Part shown: piece by piece, positions 42,002 through 52,932 of the stretch | Position numbering within the stretch: the stretch's first letter is position 1 | How the letters are laid out: each line of letters begins with the position of its first letter | Assembly: GCA_947626195.1 (NCBI GenBank) | Contig: CANQRF010000033.1 | Coordinates: 1 to 53,257, forward strand | From: an uncultured Eggerthellaceae bacterium | Lineage (GTDB): Bacteria; Actinomycetota; Coriobacteriia; Coriobacteriales; Eggerthellaceae | Direction of reading: 5' to 3' | Length of the DNA stretch: 53,257 nucleotides | The notes under the pieces: model-generated | What the model was told of the DNA's origin: nothing | What the model saw: the letters and a program-made list of their open reading frames with translations, nothing else | The model's database searches: none | Position numbers and translations under genes: made by a program

Positions 42002-43057
42002 TCACATCAGGAGAAGCTGCGCGAAGTAAATGGCGAAGCCACATGCGGCAAGCACGCCCGATATGATCCAAAAGCGCACGACGACCTTGGTCTCCCCCCA
42101 GCCCTTCTTCTCGAAATGATGGTGGAGGGGCGCCATGAGGAAGATGCGCTTGTGCGTCTTCTTGTAATAGAGCACCTGGATGATGACCGAAACCGCCTCC
42201 GCGACGAACAGGCCGCCGATGAGGATGACGATGAACTCGGTCTTGGTGACCACGGCGAGGCACCCGAGCGCCATGCCGAGCGCCAATGAGCCGGTGTCGC
42301 CCATGAAAATATCGGCGGGATGCGAGTTGAACCACAGAAAGCCGACGCAGGTTCCCGCGAGCGCCGCCGAGAAGATGGCAGGGTCGAGCAAATTCGATGA
42401 GAAGGCGATCGCCGCCATCACGATCATCACGATCATGACCGAACCGGCGGCGAGGCCGTCGAGGCCGTCCGTCAGGTTCACGGCGTTGCACATGCCGACA
42501 AGCAGGATCGAGATGATGATGAGGTAGAGCCACGGGATTTGGATGCCGAAGCTGTCGCCGGCGTTGCCCGACCAGATGATCGTCGTGAAGACGCCGAGAT
42601 CGAGCGTGCCGACGAAGGGGATGTTCACCGTCGGCTCGATGCCGACGACATTGGTTGCCAAGAGGATGAAGACGATCGCGATGGCGAACTGGAAGATGAG
42701 CTTCGCCCGCGGCGTCAAGCCGAGCGAGCGTTCATGGGCGACCTTCGATGCGTCGTCCACGAAACCCAAGACGCCGGTCAAGACCGTCGCGCCCAAAAGC
42801 AGAAGCGCCTCAGGCGTCAGATGCCCGATGAGCAGAAGGCTCACCACCACCGCGATGAGCATGATCACGCCGCCCATCGTCGGCGTCCCCTGCTTGACGA
42901 GATGGCTCTGCGGGCCGTCGGCGCGCACTTGCTGGCCGATGTTGCTGCGGCGCAGGAGCTTGATCCACGCGGGCATGAGCACCATCGTCACGACCGCCGA
43001 GAAGAGAACGGCGAGAAAAACGAGGAACGTCGGATATTCTGCGAAGATGGTAAACAC
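42002..43057 (-). CDS. mraY: Phospho-N-acetylmuramoyl-pentapeptide-transferase
   Basis: Polytopic membrane enzyme that makes lipid I on undecaprenyl phosphate. The 351-residue protein has the cytoplasmic loop QSHLVKQGTPTMGGVI, the metal-binding GFVDDASKV, NAVNLTDGLDGLAAGS and the His motif MAPLHHHFEKKGWGETKVV. Ten hydrophobic helices are seen. The start codon is GTG at 43057, whose G is the last base of the murF TAG stop. Family assignment is certain; start choice is well supported by context. Confidence 0.97.
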   Translation of the reverse strand: MFTIFAEYPTFLVFLAVLFSAVVTMVLMPAWIKLLRRSNIGQQVRADGPQSHLVKQGTPTMGGVIMLIAVVVSLLLIGHLTPEALLLLGATVLTGVLGFVDDASKVAHERSLGLTPRAKLIFQFAIAIVFILLATNVVGIEPTVNIPFVGTLDLGVFTTIIWSGNAGDSFGIQIPWLYLIIISILLVGMCNAVNLTDGLDGLAAGSVMIVMIVMAAIAFSSNLLDPAIFSAALAGTCVGFLWFNSHPADIFMGDTGSLALGMALGCLAVVTKTEFIVILIGGLFVAEAVSVIIQVLYYKKTHKRIFLMAPLHHHFEKKGWGETKVVVRFWIISGVLAACGFAIYFAQLLLM

Positions 43058-44589
43058 TAGCTCACCAGCCCTTCCACCACACGCTCGAGCCCCATGAAGT
43101 GGGAGGCTTTCACCAGCACGGCGTCTCCGGCGTCGAGGCCGCCCTCCAAGTGGGCGAGCACATCGGCCACGCCCGCCTTCTCGATGATCTTGCCGCCATC
43201 CATGCCGGCGGCACGTGCCCCATCGGCGATGAACCGCGCGAGCTCGCCGACGCAGACGAGCTCGTCAAGGGGCAAGCGGGCCGCGAAGGCCCCGATGGAC
43301 TCATGGCAGGCGCGCGCATATTCGCCGAGCTCTCCCATATCGCCCAAAACGGCGATGCGGCGTCCGGTGACGGGCAGCGCGCAGAAGGTCTTGAGCGAGG
43401 CGCGCATGGAATCGGGGTTCGCATTGTAGGCGTCGTGCATGACGATCACGCCCTCGCGCGTGGTGAGCACCTCGGCCCGCCCGCTCTCCGCCACCGCCTC
43501 ATGCAGGGCGCGGGCGATCTCGTCGAGCGGAATCCCCATCGCGCGCCCCACTGCCGCGGCAGCGCAGGCATTCGCCATGTTGTGCTGGCCGCGCAGCCCG
43601 ACGACGCATGCGCACCGCTCGATCGGACGATCGGCGTCGGGAAGCGGGAAAAGCGGCGTGGTGAGAGCATCGTCGGCGATTTCACCGCCGAGCGCGGCGT
43701 TTCCTTGGGCCTCTGCGTCGGCGAAGCCCTGAGCGCAGAGCGTGAAGGAGGGGCGCCCCTCTTCATCGAGGCGCTCGTTCTCCACCCAGATATGCGGAAG
43801 ATGTGCTCCCCGAGAAACGCCGTATTCCACCCAAGGGACCTCGCGCGCCACGAGGCGCGCCTCATCGACAAGCGTCGGTGACCATTCGTCGCCCCCGTTG
43901 ACGAACGCCCTGCCAAGCCGGTCGGGCAAGGCGGCGAGCAGCTCCGCTTTCGCTTGGGCGATGGCGAGCACCGAGCCCAAAAGCTCGATATGGGATTCGC
44001 CGATATTGGTGACGACGCCCCAATCGGGCCGCACGAGCCGGCAGAGCTCGGCGATCTGCCCTCTGCCCCGCATGCCCATCTCCACGACGATCGCCTGCGT
44101 TTCCGGCTCGGCGGCAAGCAGGGTCTTCGGCACGCCGAGCTCGTTGTTTTGGTTCGCCCGCGTCGCCACGACGGAATAGCGCGTCGCCAACACGTCGCGC
44201 ACGAGGTTCTTCGTCGTCGTCTTGCCCACCGAGCCGGTGATCGCGATGACGCGGCCACGGAGGACCTTGCGCCATTCACGTGCCAAATCGGCTATCGCGC
44301 TCTGCGTGTTGGACACCTCGATGATGCAGGCGCCCATCTCGCGGGCAAGCGAATAGGTGGCCTCGGGCAGCCCATGGGTGACGAGAACGCCCTTGGCGCC
44401 CTTGCGAAGCACGTCATCCACGAAGTCGTGCCCGTCGACGCGCTCCCCCTCAAGCGCCACGAAGAGCCATCCCGGCTCGCACTCGCGGGAGTCCCAGCTG
44501 ATGCCGGTCATGATCGCCGACGGGTCGAGAGCTTCGACAAGGGGCTGGCCGCCGGTGTAGAGTTCGATCTGTTTTGCATTGAGCCGCAT
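43057..44589 (-). CDS. murF: UDP-N-acetylmuramoyl-tripeptide--D-alanyl-D-alanine ligase
   Basis: Adds D-Ala-D-Ala to finish the UDP-MurNAc-pentapeptide. The 510 residues hold the N-terminal GISWDSRECEPGWLFVALEG, the ATP loop VIAITGSVGKTTTKNLV, NQNNELGVPKTLL, VEMGMRGRGQIAEL, NIGESHIELLGS and MHDAYNANPDSMRASL. Length is somewhat above the usual 450-460. It lies six bases after murE and one base overlaps mraY. Confidence 0.96.
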   Translation of the reverse strand: MRLNAKQIELYTGGQPLVEALDPSAIMTGISWDSRECEPGWLFVALEGERVDGHDFVDDVLRKGAKGVLVTHGLPEATYSLAREMGACIIEVSNTQSAIADLAREWRKVLRGRVIAITGSVGKTTTKNLVRDVLATRYSVVATRANQNNELGVPKTLLAAEPETQAIVVEMGMRGRGQIAELCRLVRPDWGVVTNIGESHIELLGSVLAIAQAKAELLAALPDRLGRAFVNGGDEWSPTLVDEARLVAREVPWVEYGVSRGAHLPHIWVENERLDEEGRPSFTLCAQGFADAEAQGNAALGGEIADDALTTPLFPLPDADRPIERCACVVGLRGQHNMANACAAAAVGRAMGIPLDEIARALHEAVAESGRAEVLTTREGVIVMHDAYNANPDSMRASLKTFCALPVTGRRIAVLGDMGELGEYARACHESIGAFAARLPLDELVCVGELARFIADGARAAGMDGGKIIEKAGVADVLAHLEGGLDAGDAVLVKASHFMGLERVVEGLVS

Positions 44590-44595
44590 GGGCGC

Positions 44596-46116
44596 CTAGC
44601 CCTCCCTTGAAGGAGCCGCTGCTGAGGCGTGCCCTTGGCTGTTCCGTTCGGCAAGCAGGGTGCGCGCGATCTCGCGATCGTCGAACGGATGCACCTCATC
44701 GCCGACGATCTGATAGTCCTCATGGCCCTTCCCCGCGATGAGAACGATGTCGCCCGACTCGGCGATCTCGATCCCCCGCCGAATGGCCTCCGCACGGTCG
44801 ACCACGACCTCAGGGGCTTCGCCGCCTTCTCTCATGCCGCCCAAGATGTCGTTGATGATGTCCCACGGGTTCTCGTGGCGCGGGTTGTCGCTTGTCACGA
44901 TCGCATAATCCGCCGCAAGTGCCGCGCGCCCCATGATCGGCCGCTTGCTCGCGTCGCGGTCGCCGCCACAGCCGAACACGACGATGAGGCGACGCGGATT
45001 GAGCGCGCGAAGCGACGATATGGCCTTCGTGAGCGCATCGGGGGTGTGCGCGTAGTCGACATAGACGGAGACGTCGCCCACAGGCGCGCTTCCCGCGACG
45101 AGCTCAAGGCGGCCTGCCACCGGCTCGACGTCGGCGAAGGCGTCGGCGATCTTGTCCGCCGGCATGCCGAGCTGAAGCCCGATGGCGAAAGCGCACATGA
45201 CATTTTCTACATTGAAGCGCCCGACGAGCGGATAGGTGAAGCGATGGGGCGCGCCGCGCACCTCAAGCTCCACCGTCGTCTCATGGGCGCCGTATTCGAT
45301 TGAGAGAGGATGGATCTGGGCCGCGTCGGTGAATCCGATCGTGATGACGGAATCACCGCGATCGGAGCAGCGGCGCAAAAGCTCCTGGCCCCACTTGTCG
45401 GTGATGTTGATGACGCGCCGCGCCGGATAGTCCGGCGAGAAGAGCAGCGCCTTGGCCTCGAAATACGCGTCGAACGTGTGATGGTAGTCGAGGTGGTCCT
45501 GCGTCAAGTTCGTGAATGCCGTGACGGCGAAGGTCGTCTCCCACGTGCGCACGAGATCGAGGGCATGCGAGCTCACCTCCATCGCCACCACCTCGCAATG
45601 CTCGTCGCGCATGCGCGCGAAGAGGCGTTGGAGGTCGGGGGATTCGGGGGTCGTGCGCGCGTTGCGCTCCCGCTCGTCGCCGATGCGGGTGCCGATCGTT
45701 CCGATCACGCCCGTGCGGCGCCCGAAGGCCCGCGCAAGGTGCTCCACGAGATAGGTGGTGGTCGTCTTGCCGTTCGTTCCCGTCACCCCGACGAGCTGGA
45801 AGCTCTTCGAGGGATGGTCGTAGAAGTTCGCGGCCACGCACGCCATCGCCTTGCGAGAATCGGAGACGACCACCTCGCAGACGTCGGTCGCGTCGGCAAG
45901 ATAGAGCTTCCGCTCGACCACGAGCACCTTCGCCCCACGGTCGATGGCGTCTTGGGCGAAGCTGTGCCCGTCGGTCGTCAATCCGACGATACAGAAGAAC
46001 ATGTCGCCCGGCTGCACCTGATCGCTGCGATAGGCAAGGCCGCTCACGGGTTCGTTGGGATTGCCGAGTATCGTGCAATCGATTCCTTCAAAGAGTTCTG
46101 AGCAAATCTTCGTCAT
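44596..46116 (-). CDS. murE: UDP-MurNAc-tripeptide synthetase (meso-diaminopimelate-type)
   Basis: Adds the third peptide-stem residue. The 506-residue protein has SGLAYRSDQVQPGDMFFCIV, the ATP loop GVTGTNGKTTTTYLVEHL, RTTPESPDLQRLF and MEVSSHALDLVRT. The C-terminal specificity motif is SDNPRHENP. DNPR is the signature of meso-diaminopimelate-adding MurE, while lysine enzymes differ there, so this cell wall should contain meso-DAP. That conclusion is inference from the motif. It lies 12 bases after the PBP gene and six bases before murF. Confidence 0.95.
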   Translation of the reverse strand: MTKICSELFEGIDCTILGNPNEPVSGLAYRSDQVQPGDMFFCIVGLTTDGHSFAQDAIDRGAKVLVVERKLYLADATDVCEVVVSDSRKAMACVAANFYDHPSKSFQLVGVTGTNGKTTTTYLVEHLARAFGRRTGVIGTIGTRIGDERERNARTTPESPDLQRLFARMRDEHCEVVAMEVSSHALDLVRTWETTFAVTAFTNLTQDHLDYHHTFDAYFEAKALLFSPDYPARRVINITDKWGQELLRRCSDRGDSVITIGFTDAAQIHPLSIEYGAHETTVELEVRGAPHRFTYPLVGRFNVENVMCAFAIGLQLGMPADKIADAFADVEPVAGRLELVAGSAPVGDVSVYVDYAHTPDALTKAISSLRALNPRRLIVVFGCGGDRDASKRPIMGRAALAADYAIVTSDNPRHENPWDIINDILGGMREGGEAPEVVVDRAEAIRRGIEIAESGDIVLIAGKGHEDYQIVGDEVHPFDDREIARTLLAERNSQGHASAAAPSREG

Positions 46117-46128
46117 CGTGAAACTCCC

Positions 46129-47985
46129 TTATTGAGGTGTGATGTTGTAACGACTGATCGCATCGCTCATTATATCGTGAAAGATTTGCGTGACCTGAAG
46201 TTCCGCACCCACCTCCGAAGCTCCGACAAAACAGACGAGATCGCTCGATGAGTTCGCGAGAAATCCCGTGAAGGCGAGGTTGTAGACCCCTTGGCGATAG
46301 ACGCCGTTCTCGGAGATCTCCGCGGTGGAGGTCTTTCCGACGACGTTGAATCCATCGATGTCGGCGGCCCGGCCGGTGCCGTCGGTGACGACCGAGCGCA
46401 GCATGCCGACGATGGTGTCGACGCTCTGCTCGTCATCGATGATGCGTTTCTCGTCATAGGTGGGCGCAGCGCCCGTCTGGGGAAGGCCGATGAGGAAATG
46501 CGGGGTCGTCGCCACGCCGTCGTTTTCCAGCGCGCCGTAGAAGCGCGCGATCTGGAGCGGGGTCACGGCGACGCCCTGCCCGAAGCTGATGTTATAGCCG
46601 GTGACCTTCGCCCACGTGGATACGTCGTAGAGGGTGGGAGTGGCCTCGCCCGGATAATCGACGCCCGTCCTCTCGTTGATCTGGTATTTCAGCAGGCTCT
46701 TGTAGAACTGGCCCACGCCGATCCTCTCCATCGCGAGCGAGATGCCGATGTTGGACGATTCGGCGAGGATACGGCGAAACGACATGTTCTCATCGGCGCG
46801 GTCGTGCGAGTCGGTGATGGTGTATTCGTCCGCTTGGAGGCTCGCGGGAACGAAGAGCTCGTCATCGGGACTGAGCGCGCCGTTCTCGACGATGGCCGTG
46901 GCGGTGATCGTCTTGAAGACCGAGCCCGGCTCGATTGCCTGGGTGATCGCCTTCACCTGGTCGGAGGTCGCTTGCGCATCCTCCATATGCGAGGGATCCA
47001 TATAGGGCAGCGAGCAGATGGCGTAGATCTCGCCCGTCGAGGCGTCCATCACCACCGAGCTGCCGCCCTTGGCGCCAAGCGGCTCCAATCCGGCTTCGAG
47101 GCACTGCTCGACGCTCGCCTGGAGCTTGATGTCGAGCGAGACCATGATGTCTTTGCCGTCGACGGCCGCCGTCTCGAGCTTCACCCCGTCGGGGATCGGC
47201 GTGCCCTTCTGCCCCTGCTCGGCCTCGTAGGTGCCCGGCGTGCCCTTCAAAAGGTCGTTGTATTGCAGCTCAAGGCCGGTGATGCCCTCGCCATCGACGT
47301 TGCAGAAGCCGATGACCTGGCCGCCCACCTGGCCGTTCGGATACTCGCGGCGCATATCGGCGATGAAGTAGATGCCGTCGAGGGCGAGGTCCTTCACCTG
47401 CTGGGCCAGCTCGACGTCGGCCTGCCGCTTGATGTAGACGAACGTCGTGTCGGTCTTGGAGAGCAGCTCCTCGTACTCTTGCATCGAGCCGCCGAGGATG
47501 GTGGAAAGCGACGCCGCCTCCATGCGCGCGTTGGTCACTTCCCTCGGATTCGCATAGATGGTCGTCGCCTCGACGCTCGTGGCCAGCACGATGCCGTTGC
47601 GGTCGTAGATCGTTCCACGCCGCGCGTTCGTCTGAAACGTGATAGTGCGCGTTTCCTCCGCCATCGCGGAATAGTCGTCGGCCATGATGACCTGCAGGTA
47701 GAACAGGCGCCCGAAGAAGACGATGCCGCACATCAAGAAGATCCCGAGCACGATGATCATGCGGTTCGAGACGAACGATCGGCCGCTCCTTGCGCGAGCC
47801 GATGCGAACGGCTGGCCGCCATTCGTCCGGTTCGCGGCAAACGGCTGGCTGCCACGCATGCGGTTTGAAGCGAACGGTTGACGACCGTTCATACGGCTTG
47901 CAGAAAACGGTTGGCTGCTATATCGCGCGCCTCTGGAAGCGCGATCGTTTCGCGAATACGATGGGTATTGAGGACGCCTTGCCAT
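46129..47985 (-). CDS. ftsI: Class B penicillin-binding protein (FtsI/PBP2-like) with repeat-rich N-terminus
   Basis: Septal transpeptidase. The 618-residue protein has a basic cytoplasmic tail of about 75 residues containing five 11-residue repeats. One transmembrane helix follows (IIVLGIFLMCGIVFFGRLFY), then the pedestal domain with RRGTIYDRNGIVLATSVE. In the transpeptidase domain the SxxK motif is EPGSVFK (Ser355, Lys358) and the SxN motif is in ESSNIGIS. The third motif reads VVGKTSTAE (Lys551-Thr552-Ser553) instead of KTGT. No PASTA domains are seen. The start at 47985 lies in the loop of a hairpin (47971-47998). Position between ftsL and murE fits ftsI. Confidence 0.94.
   Translation of the reverse strand: MARRPQYPSYSRNDRASRGARYSSQPFSASRMNGRQPFASNRMRGSQPFAANRTNGGQPFASARARSGRSFVSNRMIIVLGIFLMCGIVFFGRLFYLQVIMADDYSAMAEETRTITFQTNARRGTIYDRNGIVLATSVEATTIYANPREVTNARMEAASLSTILGGSMQEYEELLSKTDTTFVYIKRQADVELAQQVKDLALDGIYFIADMRREYPNGQVGGQVIGFCNVDGEGITGLELQYNDLLKGTPGTYEAEQGQKGTPIPDGVKLETAAVDGKDIMVSLDIKLQASVEQCLEAGLEPLGAKGGSSVVMDASTGEIYAICSLPYMDPSHMEDAQATSDQVKAITQAIEPGSVFKTITATAIVENGALSPDDELFVPASLQADEYTITDSHDRADENMSFRRILAESSNIGISLAMERIGVGQFYKSLLKYQINERTGVDYPGEATPTLYDVSTWAKVTGYNISFGQGVAVTPLQIARFYGALENDGVATTPHFLIGLPQTGAAPTYDEKRIIDDEQSVDTIVGMLRSVVTDGTGRAADIDGFNVVGKTSTAEISENGVYRQGVYNLAFTGFLANSSSDLVCFVGASEVGAELQVTQIFHDIMSDAISRYNITPQ
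47758..47913 (-). repeat. 33-bp tandem repeats in the PBP gene, 11-residue units
   Basis: Five consecutive 33-bp units encode the 11-residue pattern QPFASNRMRGS with variation. Units begin at residues 25, 36, 47, 58 and 69; the last is RSFVSNRM and runs into the transmembrane helix. The period is exact. Gln-Pro-Phe opens the first four units, and each of the five carries Asn/Ser/Ala-Arg two to four residues later. The region is cytoplasmic by topology. Confidence 0.85.
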
Positions 47986-47998
47986 GAGGGCGCGTCCT
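47971..47998 (-). promoter_or_regulatory. Hairpin over the PBP ribosome site and start codon
   Basis: AGGACGC (47971-47977) and GCGTCCT (47992-47998) form a perfect seven-base stem with the ATG of the PBP gene (47983-47985) in a 14-base loop. On the transcript the only Shine-Dalgarno-like AGGA is in the upstream arm, so the fold would hide it. The arm also overlaps the ftsL stop, so translation of ftsL could open the stem. Confidence 0.5.
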
Positions 47999-48521
47999 AT
48001 TCCATGTTGTCGAGGTCTTCGGGCAAATCGTCTCCATCGCCTTGATCCATGGAGACCGTCTGGGAGGAAATCGCGCCATCTTCGCCGAAGGTGAGATAGG
48101 TGACGGACGAGGGCTCGACCAGGCCGAGCGCCTTCGCCTGATCCTTGATGTGCTCGGGCTGTGTGAGGGCCGTCTGCGTCACCTCGAGCGTCGAGCTCTC
48201 GGAGCGCAGCGTCTCGATCTGGGAGGAGAGCTCGCGCGCCTCGATGGCCGAGGTCACCGTCGCCGAGTTAAGCGTAACGCGGATAATGCCCAAGAGGGCC
48301 AGCGCGACAAAGATGATCGCCACCGCCTTGGCAACGCTTATGAGCGTTGAGGAGAGGGCGGCGTCTTTGCCGCTGCCCGGTATGGTGCTGATACGGGTCC
48401 TTGCCGGTTGGGCAAGCGGTTCGTTTCGATAGGCAGGAGCTGCCGAACCATGAATATAGGAAGGGGCCTGACGGGGAAACGCATATGAGGCAGCAAAGTA
48501 ATTCGCTTGCCTGACGCCCAT
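47997..48521 (-). CDS. ftsL: FtsL/DivIC-type septum formation protein
   Basis: Bitopic divisome protein, recognised by position and architecture more than by sequence. The 174-residue protein has a 60-residue Pro/Ala/Arg-rich cytoplasmic tail and a transmembrane helix (AVAIIFVALALLGIIRVTLN). A short extracytoplasmic coiled coil follows (IEARELSSQIETLRSESSTL), then a conserved-looking motif near KDQAKALGLVEPSSVTYLTF and an acidic end. FtsL forms a complex with FtsQ and DivIC and activates FtsW-FtsI. It lies between rsmH and ftsI, the usual place for ftsL. Confidence 0.88.
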   Translation of the reverse strand: MGVRQANYFAASYAFPRQAPSYIHGSAAPAYRNEPLAQPARTRISTIPGSGKDAALSSTLISVAKAVAIIFVALALLGIIRVTLNSATVTSAIEARELSSQIETLRSESSTLEVTQTALTQPEHIKDQAKALGLVEPSSVTYLTFGEDGAISSQTVSMDQGDGDDLPEDLDNME

Positions 48522-48554
48522 GTAAGACCCTCCTTGTGCGATGTTTTACGACGT

Positions 48555-49535
48555 TTAACGGTCTTCTTCGGCGCATTTTTCCGCAACCCGAAGCTTCGCC
48601 GAGCGGGCGCGGGGATTTGCTGCCTTTTCCTCATCGGACGCAATAAGCGGCTTTTTCGTAACGGGCGTGAGTATCGGCTTCAAACCGCAGACGCATGCAG
48701 GCAAATCGGGCGGGCACGTGCAACGATTGACGTAACGGGCGAAGGTCTCCTTCACAATGCGGTCCTCCAGGGAGTGATAGCTGATCACCGCGATCCTTCC
48801 CCGAGGATTGAGCCAGCGGATCGCCGCCTCGAGACCGCGTTCAAGCACGTCCATTTCCCCGTTGACCGCAATGCGCAGCGCCTGGAACGTCCGCTTCGCC
48901 GGATGGCCTCCCGCACGGCGCGCCGATGCCGGAATGGCGTCTTTGATGACGTCGACCAGCTCCTGGGTCGTCGTGAGGGGATGCTGCTTTCGCCGTCGCA
49001 CGATGAAATCCGCGATGCGGCTCGCCCACTTCTCCTCGCCATAGGTACGGATGATCCGAGTGAGATCTGATGCGCTTGAGGTGTTGATGATCTCAGCTGC
49101 GTTTGGAGTGGGTTTACTCGGGTCCATCCGCATATCAAGAGGGCCGTTCTCCTGGAAGGAGAAGCCGCGAGATGGCTCATCGATCTGGGGCGATGAGACG
49201 CCGAGGTCGAAGAGGATGCCATCGATGCCGGGAACTTCCGCCGAAAGCAAAAGCTCGTCCAACTCGCCGAAGTTGCCCTGGAGGAGCAGCAGATGCGGAC
49301 GCTCTTCCTTGGGAAGCGACATGAGACGCTCGCGCGCTGCTTCCAACGCCTGCGCGTCTTGGTCGATTCCGATGAGCGTTCCCTCTCTGCCGATCATGCG
49401 GGCTGCTTCGGATGCATGCCCTGCGTAACCGAGAGTTGCATCCACGAACGTGTGCTGTGTTTTGAGTGTGAGTAGTTCGAGGCTCTCGGTACGCAGGACC
49501 GGTATATGCCGATATTCGCTTGTCACCACGCGCAC
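48555..49535 (-). CDS. rsmH: 16S rRNA (cytosine(1402)-N4)-methyltransferase
   Basis: SAM-dependent methyltransferase acting on C1402 of 16S rRNA. The 326-residue protein begins VTSEYRHIPVLRTESLELLT. It has the SAM site FVDATLGYAGHASEA, LIGIDQDAQAL, FDLGVSSPQIDEPSRGFSF and GRIAVISYHSLEDRIVK. Length is normal. Its GTG start at 49535 follows the mraZ stop by three bases; nearby GTG codons are possible alternatives. The mraZ-rsmH-ftsL order is standard. Confidence 0.96.
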   Translation of the reverse strand: MRVVTSEYRHIPVLRTESLELLTLKTQHTFVDATLGYAGHASEAARMIGREGTLIGIDQDAQALEAARERLMSLPKEERPHLLLLQGNFGELDELLLSAEVPGIDGILFDLGVSSPQIDEPSRGFSFQENGPLDMRMDPSKPTPNAAEIINTSSASDLTRIIRTYGEEKWASRIADFIVRRRKQHPLTTTQELVDVIKDAIPASARRAGGHPAKRTFQALRIAVNGEMDVLERGLEAAIRWLNPRGRIAVISYHSLEDRIVKETFARYVNRCTCPPDLPACVCGLKPILTPVTKKPLIASDEEKAANPRARSAKLRVAEKCAEEDR

Positions 49536-49538
49536 GTC

Positions 49539-49985
49539 TTAGGACTCGTCAAAAAGCATCGACGCTAAATCGACGACTGCCTTTTGGTCGTCCCAACGCT
49601 TTGCGTCCCAGATCTCGAAGTAGCCGGTGTTGCCGATGATGGCGACTTCCTTGTCCAACCCCGCCTGCTCGCGAAGGGACGCCGGAACGCTGATGCGACC
49701 CGACCCGTCGATCTCGGTGCCTTTCGCGAGGGCCTTGAGGTTGCGGCGGGTTTTGTTGTGCTTCGCATTGCGCGGGTTGTATCCCCCGTCGGCAATGAAG
49801 AACGACGCTACCCAGTCGTTGAAGTCCTCTTCCTCGAAAACATAGAGGCACCGTTCGGCAGGATCTTTCACCGGAACGTTGACCACATAGAGATCTTTCG
49901 GCAGCTCTTTGCGAAACGGGGCAGGGAGCGCCAAACGCCCCTTGGCGTCGATCTTATGGCGATACTCGCCAATCAAATCGACCAT
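49539..49985 (-). CDS. mraZ: Transcriptional regulator MraZ
   Basis: AbrB-fold DNA-binding protein that represses its own dcw operon and modulates division. The start is the ATG at 49985 (MVDLIGEYRHKIDAKGRLAL) with GAGG upstream; the frame is open further but the MraZ fold begins here. The 148-residue protein has two SpoVT/AbrB-like repeats, HKIDAKGRLALPAPFRKEL and EIDGSGRISVPASLREQAGL. Its promoter region carries TGGG boxes (see 50026-50070). Confidence 0.96.
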   Translation of the reverse strand: MVDLIGEYRHKIDAKGRLALPAPFRKELPKDLYVVNVPVKDPAERCLYVFEEEDFNDWVASFFIADGGYNPRNAKHNKTRRNLKALAKGTEIDGSGRISVPASLREQAGLDKEVAIIGNTGYFEIWDAKRWDDQKAVVDLASMLFDES

Positions 49986-50025
49986 CTTCGCGCCTCGCTT
50001 TCGCACCGAACTTCCGATAGATGGG

Positions 50026-50054
50026 ATTTTATGCCACTTTGACCCACCTGACAA
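50026..50054 (-). promoter_or_regulatory. Main promoter of the dcw cluster
   Basis: Minus-strand TTGTCA (50049-50054), exactly 17-base spacer and TAAAAT (50026-50031). Predicted start near 50019, leader about 34 bases to the mraZ ATG. It has five of six -35 matches and five of six -10 matches. It is the only strong promoter seen for the 22-kb leftward cluster apart from the one at ftsZ. Confidence 0.8.
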
Positions 50055-50070
50055 CACAAATTGGGTCAAA
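50033..50070 (-). promoter_or_regulatory. Operator-like inverted repeat with TGGG boxes at the mraZ promoter
   Basis: TTTGACCCA (50038-50046) and TGGGTCAAA (50062-50070) are a perfect nine-base inverted repeat spanning the -35. On the minus strand TGGG (50043-50046) and TGGC (50033-50036) are in direct repeat with a ten-base period, the pattern reported for MraZ boxes (TGGGN spaced by five bases). The second arm places a TGGG in the opposite orientation. AAAGTGG, reported in mollicute MraZ sites, also occurs here. MraZ binding is inferred. Confidence 0.6.
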
Positions 50071-50259
50071 CGCGACCTTTTTCACCCCTCGGTTGACATA
50101 CGGAAATGGCTGGAAAAACTGCGAAAATCGATGGTCGAAAAAAGGGAACCTCTGTTCGTCCACTTTATCTGGGAGAAATTGAAACGGCGAAACACCATAT
50201 CTGGCGTGCAAACGTCTCCCGAAGCGCTTTTTTGTGTCATATACAGCCCCACGAGCCCC

Positions 50260-50271
50260 GACCGATCGGTC
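50260..50271. other. Palindrome and stem downstream of xerD
   Basis: GACCGATCGGTC is a perfect 12-bp palindrome. Next to it TGAGG (50275-50279) faces CCTCA (50286-50290) around the xerD stop. No U-run follows on the minus strand. The 302-base gap between xerD and mraZ otherwise holds the mraZ promoter and no visible gene. Whether transcription from pyrG-xerD ends here or runs into mraZ is open. Confidence 0.45.
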
Positions 50272-50287
50272 AGATGAGGGCCTGTCC

Positions 50288-51232
<945 letters not shown>

Positions 51233-51299
51233 TGCCGCTCATTGCCGCCCAAATTGAAACGCCTCGTCAACCCGATCGACGGCGCACGTTCGCCGAACC

Positions 51300-52916
<1,617 letters not shown>

Positions 52917-52932
52917 TCACGGTTCCGTCCAT

